A stretch of DNA of 64,000 nt from Arthrobacter sp. ov118 (lineage in GTDB: Bacteria > Actinomycetota > Actinomycetes > Actinomycetales > Micrococcaceae). The position numbers and the translations under genes are program-made. How positions within the stretch are numbered: the stretch's first letter is position 1; every line of letters begins with the position of its first letter. Where the stretch lies: contig NZ_FPAY01000013.1 in NCBI RefSeq assembly GCF_900116495.1, positions 1 through 64,000 on the forward strand, written 5' to 3'. Shown in pieces: positions 47,774-56,690 of the stretch. Below the pieces are notes generated by a model. That model had not been told where the DNA came from. It made no database searches and saw only the letters and a program-made list of their open reading frames with translations.

Positions 47774-48790
47774 ATGACTACGCCAGCTTCCCGACCGGTC
47801 CCGCCAGTTGCCGCCAGCCCGCTCAACCTGCGCGGCGCCGTCGATCTTTCCGCCTTGAAACAGCGGCCGGCGCCCGCGCGCCCCTCCGCCGCCCGCCCAC
47901 CGGAAGCAGGACCGGCTGCTCCAGCCGGTGACCAGGCCGCGGCCGGCGACGGCGGACAGCCCGGCCGTCCGCTGCGCGTGGACGTGACCGAGGGCAACTT
48001 CCAGGAACTCGTGGAGCTGTCGGCCCAGGTTCCCGTGGTGATCGCCCTCTGGGCCTCCTACTCGCCCGGCTCCGCCGGGTTGGTGGATGTCCTGGAAGGC
48101 ATTGTCGAGAGCTACGACGGCCGGCTGGTCCTCGGCGCCGCGGACATCGACGTCTTCCCGCAGCTTGCCCAGGCCTTCCAGGTCCAGGCCGTGCCCACCG
48201 CCGTGGCCGTGGTCAAGGGCCAGCCCGTTCCGCTCTTCCAAGGCGGCGCGGACGAGCAGCAGGTACGCAGCCTCTTCGATGAACTCCTCAAGGTGGCCGC
48301 CGCGAACGGCGTGACCGGCCGGATCGGCGCCGGCGGTCCCGGCAGCACTGAACCGGAGGCTCCGCCGCTGCCGCCGCTGCACCAAGCCGCGTTCGACGCG
48401 ATCGAGGCCGGCGACTACGCGGCCGCGGCGGCAGCCTACCGGCAGGCCCTGAACGAAATGCCCGCCGACGCCGACGCGAAGGCCGGGCTGGCGCAGGTGG
48501 AACTCATGGAGCGCCTGCAGTCCATCTCGGGACCCGAGGCGGATGCCCTCCGCCGGCTCGCGGCCGAAGAGCCGGACAACATCGACGCCCAGCTCGGCGT
48601 CGCCGACCTGGACATCGCCGGCGGGCACATCGAGGACGGCCTGGGCCGGGTCGTGGCGTTCATCGGCCGGAACTTCGGCCCGGAACGGGAGACCGCCCGG
48701 ATCCGGCTGCTGGAGCTCTTCGACGTCGTGGGCGCCGCCGACGAGCGCGTCGCCAAAGCTCGGCAGGGCCTCGCCCGGGTGCTGTTCTAG
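47774..48790 (+). CDS. Thioredoxin-fold/TPR protein (CnoX/YbbN-like co-chaperone)
   Basis: A 338-residue protein. An Ala/Pro start (1-65) is followed by a thioredoxin fold (~68-180) in which the usual CxxC is SPGS (97-100), so it has no redox centre, and by TPR-type helices (~200-338). This matches the YbbN/CnoX branch, which holds unfolding proteins for chaperones. The stop overlaps the GTG of the next gene. Confidence 0.82.
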   Translation: MTTPASRPVPPVAASPLNLRGAVDLSALKQRPAPARPSAARPPEAGPAAPAGDQAAAGDGGQPGRPLRVDVTEGNFQELVELSAQVPVVIALWASYSPGSAGLVDVLEGIVESYDGRLVLGAADIDVFPQLAQAFQVQAVPTAVAVVKGQPVPLFQGGADEQQVRSLFDELLKVAAANGVTGRIGAGGPGSTEPEAPPLPPLHQAAFDAIEAGDYAAAAAAYRQALNEMPADADAKAGLAQVELMERLQSISGPEADALRRLAAEEPDNIDAQLGVADLDIAGGHIEDGLGRVVAFIGRNFGPERETARIRLLELFDVVGAADERVAKARQGLARVLF

Positions 48791-49890
48791 TGGGGGCCGC
48801 TCTCTTTGCGCCGCTGGAGCTGAGGTCCCTGCGGCTGGAGCACCGCGGCTGGGTGTCCCCGATGTGCCAGTACAGCTGCGAGCCCGGCACCGGCGAGGGC
48901 GTGCCCACGGACTGGCACCTGATGCACCTGGGATCGTTCGCCACCGGTGGGGCGGCCTTGATCCTCACCGAGGCCAACTCCGTGAATGCCGCGGGCAGGA
49001 TCAGCCCCCGCGACGCCGGAATTTACAACGATCGCCAGGCCGAGGCGTGGGAACGCATCACGTCCTTCGTGCACCGGAACGGCACCGCCGGGGCCAAGAT
49101 CGGCACCCAGCTGGCTCACGCCGGGCGCAAAGCGTCCTCGTACTGGCCGTTCTCCGGCAAGAAGGGCAGCGTGCCGGCGTCCGACGGCGGCTGGGACACC
49201 GTGGGCCCCGGCGCGGGGGCCTTTGACGGCTACGCGCCGCCGTCCGCCATGACCGAGGCACAGATCGACGCCGTGATCGCCGACTTCGCGGCCGCCGCCG
49301 TGCGGGCCGCCGACGTCGGGTTCGACACGATCGAAATCCATGGCGCCCACGGCTACCTGCTGCACCAGTTCCAGAGCCCGCTCATCAACGACCGCACAGA
49401 CAGCTGGGGCGGGGACGAAGCCGGCCGCAACAGGCTGACGCTCGCTGTCGTGGACGCCGTCCGGGATGTCATCCCGGATTCGATGCCGCTGTTGCTGCGG
49501 ATCTCGGCCTCCGACTGGGCGCCAGGCGGGATCGACGCCGAGGCCTCGGTCCGGATGGCCGCTGCCGCCGCCGAGCACGGCGTGGACCTGGTGGACGTGT
49601 CCAGCGGCGGCGCCGTTGCCCACCAGCAGATTCCCCTGGGTCCCGGCTACCAGACCGGTTTCTCCGCCCGGATCCGGCGCGAAGCCGGGGTCAAGACCGG
49701 CACCGTGGGACTCCTGACGTCGGCCGGGCAGGCCGAGCACGCGGTGGCCACCGGCCAGGCCGACGGCGTGTTCATAGCCCGGGCCGCACTGCGGGATCCG
49801 CACTGGTGGCTGCGCGCCGCGTTTGAGCTCGGCCATGACCTTGCGTGGCCGCCGCAGTACGAGCGCGCCATGCCCCGGCATGTGTTCTAG
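48790..49890 (+). CDS. NADH:flavin oxidoreductase (Old Yellow Enzyme, YqjM-like)
   Basis: A 366-residue FMN enzyme reducing activated alkenes with NAD(P)H. Characteristic segments are SPMCQYS, HLGSFATGGAALILTE, the substrate histidines in IEIHGAHGYLLHQF, LSPLIN-like QSPLINDRTD, and FIARAALRDP near the end. Its GTG shares a base with the stop before it. Confidence 0.93.
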   Translation: MGAALFAPLELRSLRLEHRGWVSPMCQYSCEPGTGEGVPTDWHLMHLGSFATGGAALILTEANSVNAAGRISPRDAGIYNDRQAEAWERITSFVHRNGTAGAKIGTQLAHAGRKASSYWPFSGKKGSVPASDGGWDTVGPGAGAFDGYAPPSAMTEAQIDAVIADFAAAAVRAADVGFDTIEIHGAHGYLLHQFQSPLINDRTDSWGGDEAGRNRLTLAVVDAVRDVIPDSMPLLLRISASDWAPGGIDAEASVRMAAAAAEHGVDLVDVSSGGAVAHQQIPLGPGYQTGFSARIRREAGVKTGTVGLLTSAGQAEHAVATGQADGVFIARAALRDPHWWLRAAFELGHDLAWPPQYERAMPRHVF

Positions 49891-49974
49891 AACGCCCCGC
49901 CAGTTGCACGGCTAGCCGGCCGCCGGGTCCGAAACTACGCCTTGCGGACGATCCATTCCGCGCTGGGGGACGGT

Positions 49975-49980
49975 TAGTCT
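49975..49980 (+). promoter_or_regulatory. Candidate leaderless -10 box (TAGTCT)
   Basis: TAGTCT is followed by six bases (AGCGTC) and ATG 49987. Confidence 0.5.
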
Positions 49981-49986
49981 AGCGTC

Positions 49987-50793
49987 ATGACTTACCAACC
50001 CCCAGCCCCGGACGGACCGCCCGCACCGCCTGCCCCGCCGGTTCCCGCCCTGTCGCTGCGCGGCCTTGCCAAGCGCTTCGGCGACAAAATCGCCGTCGAC
50101 GGGATCGCCCTGGACGTCCCGGCGGGCTCCTTCTATGGTGTGGTTGGCCCCAACGGCGCGGGCAAGACCACCACCCTGTCCATGGCGACGGGCCTGCTGC
50201 GCCCCGACTTCGGCACTGCGCTGGTCCACGGGGTGGACGTCTGGCAGGAGCCGCTGCGCGCCAAGAAGCTGATGGGCATCCTGCCCGACGGCGTCCGGCT
50301 GTTCGACCGCCTCAGCGGCACGCAGCTGGTCACTTACGCCGGCCTGCTGCGCGGCATGGACAAGGACGTCGTGACGTCGCGGGTCCGGGAACTGCTCGCG
50401 GCCCTGGACCTGACGCAGGACGCCGGCACCCTTGTGGTCGATTACTCCGCCGGCATGACCAAGAAGATCGCCCTGGCCTCGGCCCTGATCCACGCGCCGC
50501 GGCTCCTGGTCCTGGACGAGCCCTTTGAATCAGTGGACCCCGTCTCCGCGGCCAATATCCGGGACATCCTGGACCGCTATGTCGCCTCGGGTGGAACGGT
50601 CATCGTCTCCAGCCACGTCATGGACCTGGTCCAGCGCATGTGCGACCACGTCGCCGTGGTCGCCGGCGGCCGCGTGCTGGCGGCCGGCACCGTGGAGGAG
50701 GTGCGCGCCGGCGTGAGCCTTGAAGACCGCTTCGTCCAGCTGGTGGGCGGCCGGAGCCAGGCGGAAGGGCTGGAATGGTTGCGCACCTTCTAA
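49987..50793 (+). CDS. ABC transporter ATP-binding protein
   Basis: A 268-residue ATPase. A Pro-rich start is followed by Walker A GPNGAGKT (54-61), a degenerate signature YSAGMTKK in place of LSGGQ, Walker B LLVLDEP and the switch histidine in VSSHVM. It overlaps the permease gene by 19 bases. The small-exporter organisation suggests drug, lipid or peptide export, not resolved further. Confidence 0.92.
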   Translation: MTYQPPAPDGPPAPPAPPVPALSLRGLAKRFGDKIAVDGIALDVPAGSFYGVVGPNGAGKTTTLSMATGLLRPDFGTALVHGVDVWQEPLRAKKLMGILPDGVRLFDRLSGTQLVTYAGLLRGMDKDVVTSRVRELLAALDLTQDAGTLVVDYSAGMTKKIALASALIHAPRLLVLDEPFESVDPVSAANIRDILDRYVASGGTVIVSSHVMDLVQRMCDHVAVVAGGRVLAAGTVEEVRAGVSLEDRFVQLVGGRSQAEGLEWLRTF

Positions 50794-52346
50794 GGCTCAA
50801 GGTCACGCTTCTGCGCAACAGCGTCCGGCGCAATCCCTGGCAGCTCGTGGGCCTCGGAATCGGGGCGCTCTACGCCCTCGGCGTCGTTGGCCTTTGCGTC
50901 GTAGGGCTGTTGCTCCTGCGCGGGCAGGACGTTGCGCTGGCACAGACGGTGGTGGTGCTCGGCGGGGCCGCGGCGCTGCTGGGCTGGGCTGTCATCCCGG
51001 TGGCCGCGTCCGCGGCCGACCTCACGCTGGACCCCGCACGTTTCACCACCTTTGCCGTCCCTACGCCGCAGCTGTTGGCGGGGCTGGCCCTCGGCGGCCT
51101 CATCGGCATCCCGGGAGCCGCCACCGCGCTCGTGGCGCTCGCCACCGTGGGCACCTTCTCCCGCAGCATCCCCGCGACGGCCGCAGCCCTGGTCGGGGCC
51201 GTGCTCGGCGTGCTGACCTGCATCGTCTTGTCCAGGGTCGTGACGACGGCGACAGCGGGACTGGCGAGCTCCCGCCGCTTCAAGGACGTCAGCGCCGTCG
51301 CCTTCCTCATCCCCCTGGTGCTGATGGGACCCATCATCGGGACCGTCGCACGGGGCATTGCCGGCTCGCAGGACTTCCTGACCGAACTGGCCAGCACCTT
51401 GTCCTGGACCCCAGCGGGCGCGGCTTTCTCGCTCGGGGGTGACGTCGCCGCAGGGAACCCTGGAGCGGCAGCGGTCAAATTCGTCGTAGCCCTGGCTACC
51501 TTGGCCGGGCTCGCCCTGTGCTGGAAGATCATGCTCCAGCGGGCCCTGGTCACGCCGCCCTACGTGGGCACGTCCAGGAAGCGCGCCGGAGGACTGGGCC
51601 TGTTTGGCGTGTTTCCCGCGACGCCGACCGGCGCGGTTGCCGCCCGGTCGCTGAGCTACTGGCTGCGGGACCCGCGCTACGCCGGGGCGCTCGTCGTCGT
51701 CCCGCTGCTGCCCGTGCTGATGCTCTTCCAGGGCAGCCAGAGCGGGTTCTATGGGCCGTTCCAGTTCGTGGGACCGGTGACGGCGTTCCTCCTGGCCTGG
51801 TCCATCTCCTCGGACGTCTCCTATGACAGCACCGCGTTCGCCCTGCACGTTTCCACCGGAGTTCGCGGCCTCCACGACCGGCTCGGCCGTGCGGTGGCGT
51901 GCCTGAGCTTCGCGCTGCCGGTGGTGCTGTTGTTCAGCATCGGCCCGTTCTTCTTCACCGGCGGCTGGGACCGGCTGCCCGCCGTCCTCGGGCTCGCGCT
52001 CGGCGTCCTCTTCACCGGCCTGGGCCTGGCCTCGGTGGTCTCGGCACGCTACACCGTGAACGTCCCGCTGCCGGGGGACAGCCCGTTCAAGAAGCCGCCC
52101 GGAAACGTAGCGCAGACCTTGGCGGTGCAGTTCGGCGGCATGGGCGTGCTCATGGTCCTCGTCGCGCCCGAACTGGCGCTCGTGGCCGCGCAGTTCATCA
52201 CCGGCAGCTCCGTGCCGGGCTGGATCACCCTGGTCCTCGGGCCCGTGCTGGGCGTCGCGCTGTTCGTCGTCGGCGTTCGGGTCGGCGGAGCATGGCTTGA
52301 CCGGCGGGCACCGGAGCTGCTGGCACAACTGGCCGTCGACCGCTGA
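50775..52346 (+). CDS. ABC transporter permease
   Basis: A 523-residue membrane protein with about twelve helices in two blocks (roughly 25-250 and 300-510) joined by a cytoplasmic loop. No soluble domain. It is the partner of the overlapping ATPase. Confidence 0.82.
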   Translation: MVAHLLRLKVTLLRNSVRRNPWQLVGLGIGALYALGVVGLCVVGLLLLRGQDVALAQTVVVLGGAAALLGWAVIPVAASAADLTLDPARFTTFAVPTPQLLAGLALGGLIGIPGAATALVALATVGTFSRSIPATAAALVGAVLGVLTCIVLSRVVTTATAGLASSRRFKDVSAVAFLIPLVLMGPIIGTVARGIAGSQDFLTELASTLSWTPAGAAFSLGGDVAAGNPGAAAVKFVVALATLAGLALCWKIMLQRALVTPPYVGTSRKRAGGLGLFGVFPATPTGAVAARSLSYWLRDPRYAGALVVVPLLPVLMLFQGSQSGFYGPFQFVGPVTAFLLAWSISSDVSYDSTAFALHVSTGVRGLHDRLGRAVACLSFALPVVLLFSIGPFFFTGGWDRLPAVLGLALGVLFTGLGLASVVSARYTVNVPLPGDSPFKKPPGNVAQTLAVQFGGMGVLMVLVAPELALVAAQFITGSSVPGWITLVLGPVLGVALFVVGVRVGGAWLDRRAPELLAQLAVDR

Positions 52347-52426
52347 CGGGTGCATGCTGGGAGGGCGCAGATTGGAGCGCCGGAACCAGCAGCAAAGGCC
52401 CGGCATAGCAGCAAAGGTAAGGGATC

Positions 52427-53209
52427 ATGGAAGTTGTCATCCTTCCCGGCAGCAGGCAGATTTCTTCGCTTGCCGCGGATGCGGTGGAGGCCCTGCTGCG
52501 CCGCAAGCCCGACGCCGTCCTGGGCCTGGCGACCGGTTCCACCCCCTTGCCCGTCTACGCCGAGCTGGCCCTGCGGCACGAGCGCGACGGCCTGGACTTC
52601 AGCCAGGCCCGGGCCTTCGCCCTGGACGAGTACGTGGGACTGCCTGCAGGCCATCCCGGGTCCTACCGCGAGGTGATCGCCCGGGAATTCACCGCCCGGG
52701 TCAACATCAGCCCGGCCAACGTGCACCTGCCCGACGGCGCGGCGGCGGACATCCCCGCGGCCTGCCGGGCCTATGAAGAGGCTATCCGCGACGCCGGGGG
52801 AGTGGACCTCCAATTCCTCGGCGTCGGAACCGACGGCCACATCGGCTTCAACGAGCCGGGCTCGTCGCTGGCTTCCCGGACCAGGATCAAGACCCTGATC
52901 GAACAGACACGCCGGGACAACGCACGATTTTTCGGCAGCGTGGCCGAAGTGCCGCACCACGTCCTGACCCAGGGGCTCGGCACCATCCTGGAGGCCCGCC
53001 ACGTGATCCTCATCGCCACCGGCGCGCAGAAGGCCCAGGCCGTCCGGGACCTCGCGGAGGGCCCTGTCGCCGCGATCTGTGCGGCCTCCGTGCTGCAGTT
53101 GCACCCGCACGCCAGCGTCCTCGCCGACGAGGCGGCGGCGTCGTCGTTGCGGCTGGCCGATTACTACCGCCACAGCTATGACCACAAACCTGCCTGGCAG
53201 GGCCTCTAG
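52427..53209 (+). CDS. nagB: Glucosamine-6-phosphate deaminase
   Basis: A 260-residue enzyme converting glucosamine-6-phosphate to fructose-6-phosphate and ammonia. Phosphate loop LATGSTP, catalytic D67/E68 in LDEY, and GTDGHIGFNEPG (134-145) with D136 and H138. It is a stand-alone gene here, no nagA or PTS gene beside it. Confidence 0.95.
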   Translation: MEVVILPGSRQISSLAADAVEALLRRKPDAVLGLATGSTPLPVYAELALRHERDGLDFSQARAFALDEYVGLPAGHPGSYREVIAREFTARVNISPANVHLPDGAAADIPAACRAYEEAIRDAGGVDLQFLGVGTDGHIGFNEPGSSLASRTRIKTLIEQTRRDNARFFGSVAEVPHHVLTQGLGTILEARHVILIATGAQKAQAVRDLAEGPVAAICAASVLQLHPHASVLADEAAASSLRLADYYRHSYDHKPAWQGL

Positions 53210-53278
53210 GCTCCGCCGCCCCGCCTCCTCAGCTCCGCCGTCGCGCTTCGGTACGTCGGCCGGCGCACTTCCAACGGC

Positions 53279-53284
53279 TAAGAT
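53279..53284 (+). promoter_or_regulatory. Candidate leaderless -10 box (TAAGAT)
   Basis: TAAGAT is followed by seven bases and ATG 53292. It overlaps an in-frame ATG at 53283 and so argues for the later start. Confidence 0.45.
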
Positions 53285-53291
53285 GGGTGAC

Positions 53292-53609
53292 ATGACTAGC
53301 ATGACCGATCCTCTCGAAAACGACCCGATGCGCGAGCTCTCCGGAGCTGGCTCGTCAACGGCAACGATCGAGCGCGAGGAACTGCGCCAGGAAGTGGAGC
53401 CCGGTGACCGGGAGCGCTTCTCGCACTACGTGCGCAAGGAAAAGATCATGGAATCCGCGCTGACCGGTGAGCCCGTCATCGCACTCTGCGGCAAGGTCTG
53501 GACGCCCGGCCGCGACCCGCAGAAGTTCCCGGTCTGCCCCGAGTGCAAGGAAGTTTACGAGGGCCTGCGCCCCGGGAACGACGGCGGCAAGGACTCCGGC
53601 GACAAATAG
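53292..53609 (+). CDS. DUF3039 protein
   Basis: A 105-residue acidic protein of the actinobacterial DUF3039 family, with a zinc-ribbon-like core: LCGKVWTPGRDPQKFPVCPE, with Cys pairs before and after. Candidate starts are 53283, 53292 and 53301; 53292 is chosen for the TAAGAT box. The helicase gene follows about 155 bases on, a neighbour pair I associate with actinobacteria. Function unknown. Confidence 0.82.
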   Translation: MTSMTDPLENDPMRELSGAGSSTATIEREELRQEVEPGDRERFSHYVRKEKIMESALTGEPVIALCGKVWTPGRDPQKFPVCPECKEVYEGLRPGNDGGKDSGDK

Positions 53610-53765
53610 CGGCACGTAGCGGAAGAATCAGGATCCGCTAGCCGTCCCTCTCCGGCGGTGCCCGCCGCGCCGCCGCGATTTTTTCTGTCCAAAATAGATT
53701 GGTGTTTTTGTGCTGAATTGCGTTTCCTCGTCGGCTGCAGCCATGCGCGGATGGAGGGCGCCCCG

Positions 53766-55556
53766 ATGACAGAGACACTTTTCGGCGGACCCACGCTTCC
53801 CCCCGCCTATCCCGAGCGGGCCGCCTGGGGTACCGCCCCGAAGTTGCGCGCCTGGCAGCAGGAGGCCCTGGACAGCTACTTCAGCACCCATCCCAAGGAT
53901 TTCCTCGCCGTCGCTACCCCCGGCGCCGGTAAGACGACCTTCGCGCTGCGGGTGGCATCGATGCTGATCGATTCCGGGGTGGTGAACCGCGTGACCATCG
54001 TGGCGCCGACCGACCACCTGAAGCGCCAGTGGGCCGACGCCGCCGCCCGGGTGGGCATCGCGATCGACCCGAACTTCAAGAACGCCGACGGCCAGCACGG
54101 CCGCGGGTTCATCGGCGTCGCGGTGACGTACGCGCAGGTGGCCAGCAAGCCCATGCTGCACCGGGCCAAAACCGAGGCCGCCCGTACGCTGGTGATCCTG
54201 GATGAAATCCACCACGGCGGCGAGGCGCTGTCCTGGGGCGACGGCCTCCGGGAGGCGTTCGACCCCGCGGCGCGCAGGCTGTCCCTGACCGGCACCCCAT
54301 TCCGCTCCGACACCTCGCCGATCCCGTTCGTGGAGTACGCCGAGGACAGGGACGGGATCCGGCGCTCCAAGGCCGACTACACGTACGGCTACGGCAAGGC
54401 GCTGCGGGACCACGTGGTCCGCCCGGTCATGTTCATGGCGTATTCCGGGCAGATGCGCTGGCGCACGAGCGCCGGCGACGAGATGGCAGCCTCCCTGGGG
54501 GAGTCGGCCGTCACGAAGGACATCACCTCGCAGGCCTGGCGCACGGCGCTGAATCCCGCCGGCGAGTGGATTCCCGCCGTCCTCGCCGGCGCGGACAAGC
54601 GCCTCAGCGAGGTCCGGCGCAGCGTTCCTGATGCCGGCGGCCTGGTCATCGCCACCGACCATGAGGACGCCCGCGCCTACGCAGGCCAGCTGAAGAGGAT
54701 CACCGGCGAATCGCCCACCGTCATCCTCTCCGACGACGCCAAGGCCTCCAGCAAGATCGAGGAATTCTCCGCCGGCGACAAGCGCTGGATGGTGGCGGTG
54801 CGGATGGTGTCCGAAGGCGTGGACGTGCCGCGGCTCTCTGTCGGCGTTTACGCGACCTCCACCTCCACGCCCCTGTTCTTCGCCCAGGCCGTGGGCCGCT
54901 TCGTGCGTGCCCGCAAGCGCGGTGAAACGGCGTCGGTCTTCCTGCCCTCGGTGCCGCAGCTGATGGCGCTGGCCAACTCCATGGAAGCCGAGCGAGACCA
55001 CGCCCTGGACCGGCCGGAGAAGGAGGACGGCGACGGCCTGTTCAATCCCGAGGACTCGCTGATGGACGAGGCGAACCGCGAGGAGAAAGCCTCGGACACG
55101 CTGATGAAGGGCAAATTCGAGGCCCTCGACTCGCAGGCGTCCTTTGACCGGGTGCTCTTCGACGGCGGCGAGTTCGGCACCGGCGGTGAAGTCGGCTCGG
55201 AGGACGAGCTCGACTTCCTCGGCATCCCCGGACTGCTCGACGCCGAACAGGTCGGCACGCTGCTGCGCCAGCGCCAGCACGAGCAGTTGAACCGCAAGAA
55301 CAAGCGCGGGACCCAGGCCGTCGGCACCCCCGCGGCGGCAGCCCCGGCCGTGCCGGACCACCGAATGCTCATGGACCTGCGCACCGAGCTGGCAAAGAAC
55401 GTCGCCGCGTGGTCCGCCCGGACCGGGACGCCGCACGGGGTCATCCACACCAAGCTCAGGACCGTCTGCGGCGGCCCGGCCGTTGCGCAGGCAAACGAGG
55501 AGCAGCTGCAGACCCGACTGCGAAAGCTCCAGGACTGGTTCATCGGGCGCAAATAA
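53766..55556 (+). CDS. SF2 DEAD/DEAH-type helicase
   Basis: A 596-residue helicase. Walker A TPGAGKTT at 51-58, motif II DEIHH from 146, motif III SLTGTPFRS, motif VI QAVGRFVRARK; the C-terminal ~200 residues are acidic and Gln/Arg/Lys-rich and specific to this family. ATG 53766 has GGAGG eight bases upstream, so 53751 and 53658 are rejected. Nucleic-acid substrate unknown. Confidence 0.92.
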   Translation: MTETLFGGPTLPPAYPERAAWGTAPKLRAWQQEALDSYFSTHPKDFLAVATPGAGKTTFALRVASMLIDSGVVNRVTIVAPTDHLKRQWADAAARVGIAIDPNFKNADGQHGRGFIGVAVTYAQVASKPMLHRAKTEAARTLVILDEIHHGGEALSWGDGLREAFDPAARRLSLTGTPFRSDTSPIPFVEYAEDRDGIRRSKADYTYGYGKALRDHVVRPVMFMAYSGQMRWRTSAGDEMAASLGESAVTKDITSQAWRTALNPAGEWIPAVLAGADKRLSEVRRSVPDAGGLVIATDHEDARAYAGQLKRITGESPTVILSDDAKASSKIEEFSAGDKRWMVAVRMVSEGVDVPRLSVGVYATSTSTPLFFAQAVGRFVRARKRGETASVFLPSVPQLMALANSMEAERDHALDRPEKEDGDGLFNPEDSLMDEANREEKASDTLMKGKFEALDSQASFDRVLFDGGEFGTGGEVGSEDELDFLGIPGLLDAEQVGTLLRQRQHEQLNRKNKRGTQAVGTPAAAAPAVPDHRMLMDLRTELAKNVAAWSARTGTPHGVIHTKLRTVCGGPAVAQANEEQLQTRLRKLQDWFIGRK

Positions 55557-55559
55557 ATG

Positions 55560-55592
55560 GAAAGGGACCAGGCGAATCGCCTGGTCCCTTTC
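55560..55592 (+). terminator. Intrinsic terminator of the helicase gene
   Basis: Perfect 15-bp arms (55560-55574 with 55578-55592), loop AAT, followed by TTTTGTGC. It also lies past the minus-strand lipoprotein stop. Confidence 0.85.
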
Positions 55593-55608
55593 TTTTGTGC
55601 GCTGGTGC

Positions 55609-55956
55609 TTACTGGCCGCCGCCGCAGACCTGGCCGTAGGTCTGGCCGGCCTCCGTGTAGTCGGCCTTCATGGTGTCGAGCTTGGCGGTGTCCGGGCTGG
55701 GCTTGGCCGACTCGTCAAAGTACTCGATGATGGTCTGCAGCGGAGCCCGGAGGTCATCGGATGCCGCTTCCTTTATGGGCCGCAGCTGGTTCGCGACCCT
55801 GTTCATGCCGGTCTTGTCGGACGTGGCCGACGCGGCGGAGACCACTGTCTTGACCCGGGCGCAGGTTTCCTCGTTGGTCAGCTGCGGCGTGGCTGCGCAG
55901 CCGGCGGCGCCGAGCAGGGCTCCGGCGGCAATCAGGACGGTCAGGGTCTTCTTCAT
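55609..55956 (-). CDS. Small lipoprotein
   Basis: A 115-residue exported protein. Signal peptide MKKTLTVLIAAGALLGAAGC with lipid Cys at 20, then a mainly helical domain containing three or four acidic-polar segments and the ending GQVCGGGQ, with C31 (NEETCARV) as a possible disulphide partner. ATG 55956 is chosen for GGAG six bases upstream. No known domain recognised. Confidence 0.82.
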   Translation of the reverse strand: MKKTLTVLIAAGALLGAAGCAATPQLTNEETCARVKTVVSAASATSDKTGMNRVANQLRPIKEAASDDLRAPLQTIIEYFDESAKPSPDTAKLDTMKADYTEAGQTYGQVCGGGQ

Positions 55957-56023
55957 GGTGTACTCCGGGGTTTTACGGTCAAGACGATATGGCAAGGATT
56001 TCGAGTCTACTGTGGCTGCGGGC

Positions 56024-56689
56024 TCAGGTTACATCGACGCCGCCGAGCTCCATCTCGGCAACGGCGTCGTCGAGGTCGTCGGCGATTCCGACCGTCAGAC
56101 TGCGCAACACGGTGACGGAGTAGCCGGCCTGGATGGCGTCCAGCGCGGTCGCCTTGACGCAATGGTCCGTGGCGATCCCCACCACCACGATATCCTCGAC
56201 GTCGTGGCTTTGGAGCCAGTCGTCGAGTCCGATCGCATCCTCCATGGCAGCGAAGGAATCCCCTGTTTCTTCCGTGCCGGACGCGGTGCCGGCTCCGGAG
56301 ACGGGCATGGCGCCGGCCTTCCGGTCTCCGGTGGGGACGTCGTCCTCGGGGGCCAGGAGTCCCTCAAAGCCTGAGTACGCCGCGGCGAACTGGCCCTTGC
56401 GGAAGTAGGCCTGGATGTATTCGGGGTCGAGATTCGGATGCAACTCGGCCCCCCGGGTACCGGCCACGCAGTGCCGCGGCCAGCTGTCCTCAAAATCGGG
56501 CTCCTCCGAGAAATGCGTCCCCGGATCGATGTGCCAGTCCTGGGTGGCCACCACGTGGTCAAACTGGCCGTGGTGCGCGTCGAGGTACTCGCTGATCTCG
56601 CCGGCGAGTTCCGCACCGCCGGCGACGGCCAGGGAGCCCCCCTCACAGAAATCGTTCTGGACATCGACGATGAGCAACGCACGGGACAT
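56024..56689 (-). CDS. pncA: Nicotinamidase/pyrazinamidase
   Basis: A 221-residue isochorismatase-fold amidase converting nicotinamide to nicotinate. Triad D9 (IVDVQNDFCEGG), K98 and C177 (ATDHCVKAT); metal ligands D51, H53, H59 and H73. Relative to the ~186-residue mycobacterial enzyme it has an extra Gly/Ser/Glu-rich loop at about 112-148. It begins one base past the pncB stop and works just before it in NAD salvage. Confidence 0.93.
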   Translation of the reverse strand: MSRALLIVDVQNDFCEGGSLAVAGGAELAGEISEYLDAHHGQFDHVVATQDWHIDPGTHFSEEPDFEDSWPRHCVAGTRGAELHPNLDPEYIQAYFRKGQFAAAYSGFEGLLAPEDDVPTGDRKAGAMPVSGAGTASGTEETGDSFAAMEDAIGLDDWLQSHDVEDIVVVGIATDHCVKATALDAIQAGYSVTVLRSLTVGIADDLDDAVAEMELGGVDVT

Positions 56690-56690
56690 T

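Noticed and set aside
48787..49881. 364-codon frame opposite the Old Yellow Enzyme
   Set aside because: Antisense to a clearly conserved enzyme; no domain.
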